A DNA stretch of 64,000 nucleotides from Paracoccus lichenicola. GTDB lineage: Bacteria; Pseudomonadota; Alphaproteobacteria; Rhodobacterales; Rhodobacteraceae. Under the pieces are notes generated by a model. That model was not told the origin of the DNA, searched no databases, and was given only the letters and a program-made list of their open reading frames with translations. Shown piece by piece: positions 1-9,032 of this stretch; position 1 is the first letter of the stretch; every line of letters begins with the position of its first letter. The position numbers were made by a program, and so were the translations under genes. The stretch covers positions 99,234-163,233 of the forward strand of contig NZ_WMBT01000008.1 in assembly GCF_009708075.1 (NCBI RefSeq), written 5' to 3'.

Positions 1-73
1 GGGCGTCGAACCAGGGGGCAAGCCCCCCGGCCGCGGCCTGGCGCGACAGGGCCAGGATCTCGGAATAGGACAT
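1..73 (-). CDS. Partial protein, N-terminus only
   Basis: Only the first 24 codons lie in the window; the frame runs off the left edge. It begins MSYSEILALSRQ and has an AAAGGGGGGA ribosome binding site a few bases before the ATG. It follows the DUF892 gene by 23 bp on the same strand, so it is probably the second gene of that transcript. I do not recognise the family from 24 residues. Confidence 0.55.
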   Translation of the reverse strand, partial: MSYSEILALSRQAAAGGLAPWFDA

Positions 74-96
74 GGGATCCCCCCTTTCGGCTGCCG

Positions 97-606
97 TCAG
101 ATGTCGGCGCGTTCGCCGCTGGCCGACAGGGCCACATACTGGCGCACGACATGGGGCAGGCCCGCCTCGAGGGCGGCGGCCATGGCCTTTTCCTCGTCCA
201 GGTTCTGTTGCAGGACCGGAATGGCCGCCGTCGGGCCCGCCAGTTCCGCCGCCGTGATCAGCGCGGTATAGGCCGCGATCTCGAAATGCTCGAAGGCAAA
301 GTTCGCCATCGAGTTCTTGAGGATCTCGTCGCTGGCCAGCGTATGGGTCATGGCCGCCATCGAGCCGCTGAAGGACAGCATCGTGTCCTTCAGCCCCGAC
401 GCGGATTCGCCAAGGCTGTCCAGCACCTGGTCGATGCGGGCCAACTGGCCTTCGGTCTCGCGGATGTGGCGGTCCAGCAGGGCGGACACCTCGGGGTAGT
501 GTTCCAGCCGGTTCAGCTGAGGCTGCATGATCGACAGGGCCTGCTTTTCCATGGCGTGCGCGTTGCGCAACCCGTCGAGAAAAACGTCATGTGCCGGATT
601 GGTCAT
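97..606 (-). CDS. DUF892 (YciE/YciF-type) ferritin-like protein
   Basis: A 169-residue all-helical protein. Helices carry the acidic and histidine pattern of the DUF892/YciF family (HAMEKQAL, RHIRETEGQ, AFEHFEIAAY, NLDEEKAM), which folds as a ferritin-like four-helix bundle with a di-metal site and is generally stress-induced; its chemistry is unclear. Length is typical. The ATG has an AAAGGATGA ribosome binding site. An EcfG-type promoter motif (GGAAC-N17-GGTT) lies about 55 bp upstream at 661-686, which fits stress control. The next gene downstream starts 23 bp after the stop and is cut by the window edge. Confidence 0.88.
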   Translation of the reverse strand: MTNPAHDVFLDGLRNAHAMEKQALSIMQPQLNRLEHYPEVSALLDRHIRETEGQLARIDQVLDSLGESASGLKDTMLSFSGSMAAMTHTLASDEILKNSMANFAFEHFEIAAYTALITAAELAGPTAAIPVLQQNLDEEKAMAAALEAGLPHVVRQYVALSASGERADI

Positions 607-660
607 GGGCTGTCATCCTTTGTTGGGAATCCGCCAAGCGTGCGGATTTCGGTATCACTG

Positions 661-686
661 AACCCCCTGGTCCGCGCATCTGTTCC
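661..686 (-). promoter_or_regulatory. EcfG-type promoter for DUF892 gene
   Basis: On the minus strand GGAAC (686-682), 17 bp spacer, GGTT (664-661). The alphaproteobacterial general-stress consensus is GGAAC-N16/17-CGTT. The predicted start of transcription leaves a leader of about 50 nt before the ATG at 606. Confidence 0.6.
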
Positions 687-708
687 GCCCCCGTCCGCTA
701 AACATAGA

Positions 709-2496
709 TCAATCCGCGGTTCCGGGGCGTTCGGACCGGATGGCTTGGGTGATGGCGCGGAAGGGTTCGCCCGCCACGATGTCGTCCAGCGTCAGGCCCA
801 GCTTGGGACGCCAGTTCGGGTATTCGTCCTCGGTGCTGGGCAGGTTGACGGGGCGGGTCTCTCCGGCCAGATCCTCCAGCCGCGCGGCCATCAGGCGGCA
901 GGGCGTGCGTGCCAGATAGCGGTGCGCGGCCACCACCACGGCCAGGGGCGCGGCGTCCCCGGCCACCTCCGGGCTTTCCGGCAGCAGGCCCGCATCCGTC
1001 AGGGCCTGGACCAGGGCCTGGCGTTCGGCGGGGCGGGCGTTGGCCTGTTCGCGGCCCGTGTCCTCGCCGATCAGGTCGAATTCCTGGCGCAGCCGCACGT
1101 CGTCGCTGCGCCACCATCCCTGGAAGGTCGGCAGGTCATGGGTGGACAGGCAGGCCAGCGCATGGGCCGGGTAATCCTGCGGCGGGAGGAAATCGGTTTC
1201 ATCGCGTTCGAAGAACAGGATGCGATAGGACAGGATCCCTGCGTCCTCCATCATCTCGCGGAAGCCGGGGGGGACGTTGCCCAGATCCTCGCCGATCACG
1301 GCCGCGCCGTGCCGGTTCGAGGCATGGGCCAGCGCGCGCAGCATGTCGTCCAGCGGATAGCGGGCATAGGTGCCAGTGCTGGCGTCCGCCCCGTCGGGGA
1401 TCAGGAACAGCTGCCACAGGCCCATGGCGTGGTCGATCCTGACGGCGCCCGCGCGGCGCATCACGCCGTCCATCAGCGTCCCGAAGGACGCCGCCCGCGT
1501 CGCGGCCATCGCGGCGGGAGACAACGGCGCAAGGCCCCAGTCCTGGCCCTTTTCGTTGAAATAGTCGGGCGGCGCGCCGATGCGCACGCCCGCCAGCACG
1601 TCGGGCCGGCCCCAGCTGCCCGATCCGTCCGCCGCCTCGCCCACGGCGATGTCGAGGTAAAGGCCGATGCCCATGCCTGCCGCCCGGCAGGCCTCCTGCG
1701 CGCGGGCCAGCTGGCGGTCGGCTTGTTCCTGCATCCAGCGGTGGAAGGCGAGATCCGGCGCGTGGTCGCGGGCGAAGGCCTGGACGGCGGGACCTTCGGC
1801 ATCCTGCCATTCGGCGGGCCAGCCGCGCCATCCCGCGCCATGACCCCCGGCCACCATATGGGCCGATACCGCCTCGAACAGGGCGTGCCGGTCCAGGTCA
1901 TCCCCGCCCTGGGCGCGGAAGGCGTCCCCGGCATCGGGGGTGCCCGCCGCCTGCCACGCGGCGCGCAAGGCGCGCAGCTTCAGGGCGGCGACGGCAGGGT
2001 AGTCCACCAGATCCGTGGCCTGCAACCGGGCGATCTCCTGCGGGTCGGCCATGTCGGGCGCGAAGCCCTCCACCCGGTCCACCGCGATATAAAGCGGGTT
2101 CAGGAAGCGCCGGTTTGACGGGGAAAACGGGCTGCACCGCGCCGGATCGGCCAGAAACATCGCGTGCAGCGGGTTGAGACCGATGAAGCTGGCCCCTTCG
2201 CCGCCCAGGATGGCGGCCAGCGTTTCCAGATCGGCGAAATCGCCGATGCCCCAGTTCCGCGCCGTGCGGATCTGGTAAAGCTGCACCGCCACGCCCCAGG
2301 CCGGGGGGCCTTCGGGCAGGTGGCAGCGCACGCCGTCCGGTGCCTCCAGCGCCTGCGGGCGCATCGCGGGGGCAGGCTCGAAGGCCGCGACCAGCTTTTC
2401 CAGCGTTTCGGCGGGCACCTCGTGGCGGGTGCCGCCCACGCCTTCATAGTCGAGCTGGATGCCAAGCGCGCGCGCGCGCGCCCCGATGTCGTTCAT
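709..2496 (-). CDS. malQ: 4-alpha-glucanotransferase (amylomaltase)
   Basis: A 595-residue GH77 enzyme that transfers alpha-1,4-glucan segments between malto-oligosaccharides, in cytoplasmic glycogen/maltodextrin metabolism. GH77 catalytic signatures are intact: RIDHAMG with nucleophile Asp at about residue 355, IGEDLGN with the acid/base Glu at about 403, and STHDLPT with the transition-state Asp at about 454. The N-terminal region (residues 1-60) is a short variant, so the protein is nearer to compact bacterial MalQ than to the 690-residue E. coli form. It lies 27 bp downstream of the 172-residue stress-like protein on the same strand and is probably cotranscribed from the motif at 3102-3126. 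Confidence 0.95.
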   Translation of the reverse strand: MNDIGARARALGIQLDYEGVGGTRHEVPAETLEKLVAAFEPAPAMRPQALEAPDGVRCHLPEGPPAWGVAVQLYQIRTARNWGIGDFADLETLAAILGGEGASFIGLNPLHAMFLADPARCSPFSPSNRRFLNPLYIAVDRVEGFAPDMADPQEIARLQATDLVDYPAVAALKLRALRAAWQAAGTPDAGDAFRAQGGDDLDRHALFEAVSAHMVAGGHGAGWRGWPAEWQDAEGPAVQAFARDHAPDLAFHRWMQEQADRQLARAQEACRAAGMGIGLYLDIAVGEAADGSGSWGRPDVLAGVRIGAPPDYFNEKGQDWGLAPLSPAAMAATRAASFGTLMDGVMRRAGAVRIDHAMGLWQLFLIPDGADASTGTYARYPLDDMLRALAHASNRHGAAVIGEDLGNVPPGFREMMEDAGILSYRILFFERDETDFLPPQDYPAHALACLSTHDLPTFQGWWRSDDVRLRQEFDLIGEDTGREQANARPAERQALVQALTDAGLLPESPEVAGDAAPLAVVVAAHRYLARTPCRLMAARLEDLAGETRPVNLPSTEDEYPNWRPKLGLTLDDIVAGEPFRAITQAIRSERPGTAD

Positions 2497-2523
2497 GGAA
2501 AGCCCCGATGCAGGTTGGACGCG

Positions 2524-3042
2524 TCAGTCGCCGTGGACGATGTAAAGGCCGGTCCTTGCCCCGCCCGGGCTGCTGTCGGGCATGTGGTCGGGGAATGCGT
2601 CGCCATGGCCCGCGTGTTCGTCCTTGGGAATGGTATAGGGGGTGTCGCGGGTCGTGCCGCGGATGCCGTCGGGCAGGGCCGTTTCGTCACCGCCCGCGCT
2701 GCCGCCGGCGGGGGCGGAACCAGTGGGCGCGTGGCCGCCCGGCTGCCGGTTCAGGACGGACAGGGCAAGGTCGTGTTCGGCCTGCGACCGGCTTGTCACG
2801 ACCAGCACGGCGCCATTTTCCGCCACGGCGGCCGCAACCGCCTGGCGGTCGGCGTCAGACAGGCGGGCCAGGGCCGGATGGGTCAGGCTGCCGCTGCCGC
2901 TGGCGTCATGGATGCTGGCGCCGTCGATGCCGGCGTTTCGCAGCCCTTGGGTCGCGGCAGCCGCCGCGTTCCGGTCGGCAAACACCGCGACGATGGAAGG
3001 GGGCCGTCCGGTTCCTGCGGTCTGATCCAGAGTTTGCGCCAC
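2524..3042 (-). CDS. General-stress-like hypothetical protein
   Basis: A 172-residue protein beginning at a GTG with a GGGAGAAG ribosome binding site. Residues 15-105 read as an alternating alpha/beta fold (SIVAVFADRNAAAAATQGL, then NGAVLVVTSRSQAEHDLA), the pattern seen in small heat-stable stress proteins of the YflT/GsiB-neighbour type, in which a residue-wise coordinate such as hinge-linked beta strands repeats. The C-terminal 60 residues are Gly/Pro-rich and probably disordered. No catalytic motif is visible. It heads a two-gene unit with malQ and has a GGAAC-N16-GGTT promoter motif about 60 bp upstream. The stress assignment rests on promoter and fold pattern, not on a firm family match. 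Confidence 0.72.
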   Translation of the reverse strand: MAQTLDQTAGTGRPPSIVAVFADRNAAAAATQGLRNAGIDGASIHDASGSGSLTHPALARLSDADRQAVAAAVAENGAVLVVTSRSQAEHDLALSVLNRQPGGHAPTGSAPAGGSAGGDETALPDGIRGTTRDTPYTIPKDEHAGHGDAFPDHMPDSSPGGARTGLYIVHGD

Positions 3043-3101
3043 GGGTCTTCTCCCTTTCTGCGACGGCCCGGTTTCTGCGCTGGCCGGGCGTTGGAAAGGA
3101 A

Positions 3102-3126
3102 AACCAGCGCGCGCGGGAATTGTTCC
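3102..3126 (-). promoter_or_regulatory. EcfG-type promoter for 172-aa gene and malQ
   Basis: Minus strand GGAAC (3126-3122), 16 bp spacer, GGTT (3105-3102), 60 bp before the GTG start at 3042. Same architecture as the other stress promoters in this window. Confidence 0.58.
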
Positions 3127-3160
3127 GGGAAGCGATGGGGGGCGGGACGGGCGCTTGCAC

Positions 3161-3199
3161 GGGCGGGAGAAACGCGATGCGTTTCCTGATCCCGCCCGG
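3161..3199 (+). repeat. Partial copy of GC-rich structured repeat (copy D)
   Basis: A GGGCGGG ... CCCGCCC outer arm surrounds an inner stem GAAACGC / GCGTTTC with loop GAT. It corresponds to the 3' hairpin of the 215-bp repeats at 10627-10840 and 42459-42673. Only this terminal hairpin is clear here. It lies in the 378-bp gap between divergent genes (3043-3420), which also holds the GGAAAA tract, a 9-bp inverted repeat and two promoters. Confidence 0.6.
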
Positions 3200-3208
3200 C
3201 GGCGGGCA

Positions 3209-3245
3209 GGAAAAGGAAAAGGAAAAGGAAAAGGAAAGAAGGAAG
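3209..3245 (+). repeat. (GGAAAA)4 tandem tract
   Basis: Four perfect GGAAAA hexamers followed by a degenerate purine-only tail (GGAAAGAAGGAAG). The tract is strikingly asymmetric (all purine on the plus strand) and runs directly into a 9-bp inverted repeat GAAGATCGG / CCGATCTTC at 3242-3250 and 3264-3272, followed by a pyrimidine-rich mirror segment to about 3330. Confidence 0.85.
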
Positions 3246-3365
3246 ATCGGCCGGTCTCCGGCTCCGATCTTCCGCCGATCCCGCTCCCTCCTTCCCGTTC
3301 CCCGTTTCCTGCATGCCCGTTCCCGTTCCCCGAACGAAAGCCACCCGTGCGCCCTGCCCGACCCG

Positions 3366-3394
3366 TTGATCGCGGGACCGGGATTGTTTATACC
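3366..3394 (+). promoter_or_regulatory. Candidate sigma-70 promoter for 118-aa gene
   Basis: TTGATC at 3366-3371 and TATACC at 3389-3394 are separated by 17 bp. The ATG at 3421 with AAGGAG at 3409-3414 follows directly, giving a leader of about 20 nt. Confidence 0.45.
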
Positions 3395-3420
3395 TTGATC
3401 GTAATCACAAGGAGCCCCGC

Positions 3421-3777
3421 ATGACCCCCGTTCCCACTCCGCATGACGAAGACCCCAAGAACAAGCGCCGTGCCCAGATCCGCGAAGCCGCCGGGCGCCA
3501 TTACGAGCGGATCAGGGAGATGACCAAGCTGGAGCAGGCGGCCCTGAAGGAGCGCAAGCTCCTGGGTGAAGAGAAGAGCCCCTATACGGAGCGCGAGGCT
3601 GCGGAGATGATCGAGATCCGCAAGCAGATGTTCCGCCTCCAGGCCCGCGCCGAGACGCTGAACCGGACCATCCTGCATCGTCTGGGGCAGGAAGCAAGCC
3701 GGGACGAAGGGAAGGCCGCGCTCCTGGCCCGCTTCGAGAAGATGCGCGGGTATCGCGTGGACCTGCCGGCCTTCTGA
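3421..3777 (+). CDS. Hypothetical coiled-coil protein
   Basis: A 118-residue, highly charged protein with no signal peptide or membrane segment. From about residue 15 to 105 it is rich in Glu, Lys, Arg and Leu with heptad-like spacing (MTKLEQAALKERKLLGEE, then EMIEIRKQMFRLQARAE), so a coiled coil or helical hairpin is likely. It has a good ribosome binding site (AAGGAG) and its own candidate promoter. It is monocistronic; the next gene is convergent. I do not recognise the family, and no function is proposed. Confidence 0.75.
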   Translation: MTPVPTPHDEDPKNKRRAQIREAAGRHYERIREMTKLEQAALKERKLLGEEKSPYTEREAAEMIEIRKQMFRLQARAETLNRTILHRLGQEASRDEGKAALLARFEKMRGYRVDLPAF

Positions 3778-3814
3778 GAAGCCGGAGCGGGAACAGGATG
3801 GCCCATCCAAGGCC

Positions 3815-3845
3815 GGAAAAACAAAAGGCCCGCCAGTGGCGGGCC
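3815..3845 (-). terminator. Rho-independent terminator of DUF1127-like gene
   Basis: On the minus strand a perfect 8-bp GC stem (GGCCCGCC / GGCGGGCC, loop ACT) at 3845-3827 is followed by TTTTGTTTTT. This is a textbook intrinsic terminator 26 bp after the stop of the small gene at 3871-4044. Confidence 0.85.
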
Positions 3846-3870
3846 AGGGTCGGCAGGCTGTCCGCGCGGA

Positions 3871-4044
3871 TCAGGCGCGCGACAGGGCGGCCATGGCGGC
3901 GCGGGTCGGCTCGATCCCCAGGCGGCGCAGGTCGGCCACCGCGGGCGCGTGGTGCAAGCGCACGGCGGCCGAGGCGGACATCGCGGCATCCATCACGTCC
4001 AGGAACGCGCGGATGCGGATCATGGCGTTGCGGAGGGCGGTCAT
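3871..4044 (-). CDS. DUF1127-like small Arg-rich protein
   Basis: A 57-residue basic helical protein, MTALRNAMIRIRAFLDV at the N-terminus and a C-terminal DLRRLGIEPTRA that resembles the conserved xLxDIGLxR segment of DUF1127 (YjiS-like) proteins of alphaproteobacteria. Some members of that family bind RNA or influence phosphate and carbon metabolism. The start chosen at 4044 has GTGAG upstream; an in-frame start further upstream (4134) would overlap the neighbouring gene and is less likely. It is followed by a strong terminator, so it is expressed independently. Confidence 0.65.
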   Translation of the reverse strand: MTALRNAMIRIRAFLDVMDAAMSASAAVRLHHAPAVADLRRLGIEPTRAAMAALSRA

Positions 4045-4130
4045 AGTCAGTCTCACTTTCTGTCCTTGGTTGACAGGGTGAATGTGGCCCTTTCCCCGCC
4101 ATGCCGCAACGCGGCAAATGCGCAGGCCCG

Positions 4131-5600
4131 TCATGCGGGCCTTGCATGGATCGGGACCTGGGCCAGTTCGTCGCCGGTCCGCACGACGGCGGCCAGCGCG
4201 GTGTCGATGTCCTCGTCCGTGGTGCGATGATTGCAGATCGCGGCCCGCAGCCCGTGCTGCCCGTGGACCGTGGTGTCGGAAAAGGCGGCAATGCCCTGTT
4301 CCTGCAGGCGCATCATGATCTCGGCGTTCAGCGCGGCCAGGGTGGCGGGGTCCAGCCCGCCGGGGTCATAGCGGAAGCAGACGATGTCCAGCGTGACCGG
4401 GGACAGGCGGGTCAGCCGGGGATGGGCGTCGATCCCCGCCCCCATGCGCCGCGCCTGGTCGATGTTGCGCCCGATGATCCGGCCGAACCGCGCGGTGCCG
4501 TGTTCGCGCAGCATCATCCACACCTTCAGCGCACGGAACCCGCGCGTGGTCTGGATCCCCAGGTCCAGCAGCCAGCCCCCCGCCGCGATCCCGCGCAGCG
4601 CCGGGTCCAGATAGGGGGAATGCAGCGCGAAGCTGTCCCGGTGGGCCTCCGCGTCGCGGACCAGCGCGCAGCCTGCCTCGAACGGGACATGCAGGCCCTT
4701 GTGCGGGTCCAGCGCCAGGCTGTCGGCGCGGCCGATCCCGTCCAGCAGGGGGGCGTGGCGGGGCGACAGCCGGGCCAGCGCGCCGATGCAGCCATCGACA
4801 TGGAACCACAGCCCCCGGTCGCGGCACAGGTCGGCCAGGGCGGGCAGGGGGTCGATGGCCCCCGTGTTGACCGTGCCCGCGCTGGCGATGACGCAGGCGG
4901 GCTGCCAGCCCTCCGCCCGGTCCTCGTCGATGGCGCGGGCCAGGGCCGCCATGTCCATGCGGCAGTCGGGTCCGGTCGGGATGCGGCGCAGGGCGCGATT
5001 GCCCATGCCCAGCAGCTCGACCGCCTTCTGGTGGCAGCCATGCACCTGGTCCGAGGCATAGAAGCGCAAGGGCCGGGGCAGGGCGGCCAGCCCCTGTTCG
5101 CGCAAATCCATGCCCGCCATGCGGTTGCGCGCCACCGTCAGCCCGATCAGGTTCGCGACCGACCCGCCGCTGGTCAGCGTGCCGCTGGCGCCATCCGGGA
5201 AACCCACGATCTGGCGCAGCCAGTCGATCACCTGCCGTTCGCACTCCGCCGCCGCGTGATCGCCCCCGCCCAAGTTCGATCCGTCAACGGCCGCCAGAAA
5301 ATCGGCCAAGGCGCCCGTCAGGCTGGAGGCGCCCATGTACCACATCCAGAACCGCGGATGGGTGTTGCCCATGGGATAGTCCAGCACGCCGTCCCAAGCC
5401 TGGTCCACCACCCGGTCGAGCGGCGTCGGTTCCTCCGGCAGCGGCTGGCGCAGGCTGTTCCGCACCGCCTGCGGGATCGGCCGCCAGACGGGGCGGTCGC
5501 GCAGGGCGGCGGTCCGCGCGATGGCCCGGTCCACCGCGCCGTGGGCAATGCGGGCGAAGGCGCCCCAGTCCGGGGGGTCCAGCGTATCCACCGCCCTCAC
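4131..5600 (-). CDS. PLP-dependent amino-acid decarboxylase (group II)
   Basis: A 489-residue fold-type I decarboxylase of the aromatic-L-amino-acid/glutamate decarboxylase superfamily. The PLP lysine is in ALDPHKGLHVP at about residue 301; TSGGSVANL (about 145) and FHVDGCIGA (about 268, Asp to the pyridine nitrogen) are also conserved. Substrate cannot be read from sequence; tyrosine, DOPA, tryptophan or related amino acids are possible. It starts at GTG within GTGA, overlapping the stop of cysK by 3 bp, so the two are translationally coupled. The coupling suggests a role in sulfur amino-acid or cysteine-derived metabolism, which is inference. Confidence 0.9.
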   Translation of the reverse strand: MRAVDTLDPPDWGAFARIAHGAVDRAIARTAALRDRPVWRPIPQAVRNSLRQPLPEEPTPLDRVVDQAWDGVLDYPMGNTHPRFWMWYMGASSLTGALADFLAAVDGSNLGGGDHAAAECERQVIDWLRQIVGFPDGASGTLTSGGSVANLIGLTVARNRMAGMDLREQGLAALPRPLRFYASDQVHGCHQKAVELLGMGNRALRRIPTGPDCRMDMAALARAIDEDRAEGWQPACVIASAGTVNTGAIDPLPALADLCRDRGLWFHVDGCIGALARLSPRHAPLLDGIGRADSLALDPHKGLHVPFEAGCALVRDAEAHRDSFALHSPYLDPALRGIAAGGWLLDLGIQTTRGFRALKVWMMLREHGTARFGRIIGRNIDQARRMGAGIDAHPRLTRLSPVTLDIVCFRYDPGGLDPATLAALNAEIMMRLQEQGIAAFSDTTVHGQHGLRAAICNHRTTDEDIDTALAAVVRTGDELAQVPIHARPA

Positions 5601-6673
5601 CCCATCCGGTAGCCGGGCGTCGATTCGGACAGGGCGCGTTCCTCGTCGTCCATGTCCTCGGCGATGTCCCCGAACAGCGGCGTGGAGAGATAGCGTTCCC
5701 CGGTGTCGGGCAGCATGGCCAGGATCACCGTGCCGGGTTCCGCGCGTTCGGCGATCTGCATGGCGATGGCGAAGGTCGATCCGCCCGAGACGCCGGTCAG
5801 GATGCCTTCCTGCGCCGCAAGCTTCCTGGCCCAGGCGGTGCCGTCCGCGCCTGAAACCGGGATCAGCTCGTCATAGCCGTTGTTGTCCAGCGCCTCTTGC
5901 AGGACGAAGGGGATGAAGTCGGGGGTCCAGCCCTGGATCGGGTGCGGCTCGAAGGCGGGGTGGCTGGCGGCGGGGGCGTGGTCGGGACCGCGTTCCTGGG
6001 GCGTGCCGCTGCTGACCAGGGCGGCGTTGGCGGGTTCGGTCAGGACGATCTTCGTGTCGGGCCGTTCGCGGCGCAACACGCGCGACAGGCCCGTCACCGT
6101 GCCCCCGGTGCCGTATCCGGTGACGACGTAATCCAGCCGCCCGCCCGCGAAATCGCCCAGGATTTCCTGCGCCGTGGTGGCTTCGTGGATGTCGGCGTTG
6201 GCCGGGGTCTCGAACTGGCGGGCCAGGAACCAGCCGTGCCTTTCCGCCAGTTCCGCCGCCTTGGCGTACATGCCGGTGCCCTTTTGCGCCCGCGGCGTCA
6301 GCACGACCTTGGCCCCCATCATCCGCATCAGCCGCCGCCGTTCCACGGAAAAGCTGTCGGCCATGGTCACGACCAAGGGATAGCCCTTCTGCGCGCAGAC
6401 CATGGCCAAGCCGATGCCGGTATTGCCGCTGGTCGCCTCGACCACGGTCTGGCCGGGCTTCAGGGTGCCGTCGCGTTCGGCGGCCTCGATGATGTTCAGC
6501 GCCAGGCGGTCCTTGACGGAGGCGGCGGGGTTGAAGAACTCGGCCTTGACATAGATCGTCACGCCCTGGGGGGCGAGGTTGTTGACGCGGATCGTCGGCG
6601 TGTCGCCCACGGTGTCCAGGATGCTGTCGTAAAGCCTGCCGCGTCCGCGGGTGGTCCTGATGGTGTGTGACAT
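5597..6673 (-). CDS. cysK: Cysteine synthase A
   Basis: A 358-residue O-acetylserine sulfhydrylase that makes cysteine from O-acetylserine and sulfide. The PLP lysine is Lys54 in NPAASVKDR, the substrate loop TSGNTGIG is at about 84-91, and GTGGT binds the PLP phosphate. It is about 35 residues longer than E. coli CysK because of the acidic C-terminal tail (GDIAEDMDDEERALSESTP). Start at 6673 is fixed by AGGAGG 7 nt upstream; upstream in-frame starts would run into low-GC non-coding DNA. That ribosome binding site is one arm of a 7-bp inverted repeat (see 6681-6707). Confidence 0.95.
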   Translation of the reverse strand: MSHTIRTTRGRGRLYDSILDTVGDTPTIRVNNLAPQGVTIYVKAEFFNPAASVKDRLALNIIEAAERDGTLKPGQTVVEATSGNTGIGLAMVCAQKGYPLVVTMADSFSVERRRLMRMMGAKVVLTPRAQKGTGMYAKAAELAERHGWFLARQFETPANADIHEATTAQEILGDFAGGRLDYVVTGYGTGGTVTGLSRVLRRERPDTKIVLTEPANAALVSSGTPQERGPDHAPAASHPAFEPHPIQGWTPDFIPFVLQEALDNNGYDELIPVSGADGTAWARKLAAQEGILTGVSGGSTFAIAMQIAERAEPGTVILAMLPDTGERYLSTPLFGDIAEDMDDEERALSESTPGYRMG

Positions 6674-6680
6674 GAAAATC

Positions 6681-6707
6681 CCTCCTGGGAAACAGGACTG
6701 CAGGAGG
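6681..6707 (-). promoter_or_regulatory. Hairpin sequestering the cysK ribosome binding site
   Basis: On the minus strand CCTCCTG (6707-6701), a 13-nt loop, then CAGGAGG (6687-6681) can pair perfectly. The second arm contains the AGGAGG ribosome binding site 7 nt before the cysK ATG. A candidate -10 TATACT lies just upstream on the same strand (6716-6711). Folding would block initiation. The pairing is read from sequence; regulation is inferred. Confidence 0.45.
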
Positions 6708-6784
6708 GTGAGTATAGCATGGAAGCGGGAATAACGGTGTGGAAAGGAGAGCTGCGTGCCGGAGTGGAGAGGTGCTTTGAGTCC

Positions 6785-6797
6785 ATTGCTGCCGCTC
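6785..6797 (+). repeat. 13-bp direct repeat, left flank of low-GC segment
   Basis: ATTGCTGCCGCTC occurs here and again, identical, at 7502-7514, on either side of the low-GC lipoprotein gene. A 9-bp partial copy is at 7434-7442. The pair could be an insertion scar. Confidence 0.6.
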
Positions 6798-6872
6798 GAC
6801 CTAGTGATACAGTGCAGCTTTATGCTGTCTGGCGTTCTTTGACGACAGCCGAACCAGGAGAATACGACCGAA

Positions 6873-7370
6873 ATGTCGAGAGCGAATTCAGCAATTAAGA
6901 TACTAGCTTGTATAGCGGTGGCTTGTTTCACTGTGGCGTGCGCTGCCCCTTCGAGCGACACAGTTCCCGAAGATAATACTTATCATGAGAACTTTTCAGA
7001 TAACTGCCCAATCAAAGATGAACTTAGCAAATCCCCTCTGGTATTGAAGAAGATAGGGAGTGCTCCAGACGGACGCACCAATTTCTCGGCAAGCTTTGGA
7101 AGTAACTGTTCTTACGAACTAACAGCCAGAAACGCACTTGCAGACCCAATAGATACTTACATTACCCGTTGGATTGATGCAGATGGCTTGTCGGGTTATC
7201 CAAAGTCAGGCGATCTTAGAAACCAGTACATAGAGGCGCCAGAAAATTTCAAAGAGAAAAAATTGTTTGTTCTTCAAGCACTCGGAACAGGACCCAACGG
7301 TAAAGACTCGCGAGCTGCGATTTTTATTGGAAACAGTTTATCAACGAATGATGTCGATCTTGGTGAGTGA
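6873..7370 (+). CDS. Low-GC lipoprotein of unknown function
   Basis: A 165-residue predicted lipoprotein. The signal peptide (residues 1-22) has a hydrophobic core and ends in FTVAC, a workable lipobox with Cys23. The mature part has only two other cysteines (Cys49 and Cys78 approximately), which may pair, and no motif that I recognise. AGGAG at 6856-6860 supports the ATG. Base composition is markedly lower in GC than every neighbour and codon use is A/T-ending, which indicates recent acquisition. It is isolated: the cysK operon diverges and tctA is convergent. Confidence 0.75.
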   Translation: MSRANSAIKILACIAVACFTVACAAPSSDTVPEDNTYHENFSDNCPIKDELSKSPLVLKKIGSAPDGRTNFSASFGSNCSYELTARNALADPIDTYITRWIDADGLSGYPKSGDLRNQYIEAPENFKEKKLFVLQALGTGPNGKDSRAAIFIGNSLSTNDVDLGE

Positions 7371-7501
7371 AACAACACAAGGCGTGTTGACAACGCCCTG
7401 AACGAGAGGCCGTAAACGGCAACTCTTGTCCGCATTGCTGCCATCCACAAGGCCGGACATGGCTCTCGCCGTCGGAAGCCCCGGCACCGCCAGGGCCTCC
7501 T

Positions 7502-7514
7502 ATTGCTGCCGCTC
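7502..7514 (+). repeat. 13-bp direct repeat, right flank of low-GC segment
   Basis: Second identical copy of ATTGCTGCCGCTC (first at 6785-6797). It ends exactly at the base before the tctA stop codon, so the junction of foreign and resident DNA may be here. Confidence 0.6.
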
Positions 7515-9028
<1,514 letters not shown>

Positions 9029-9032
<4 letters not shown>

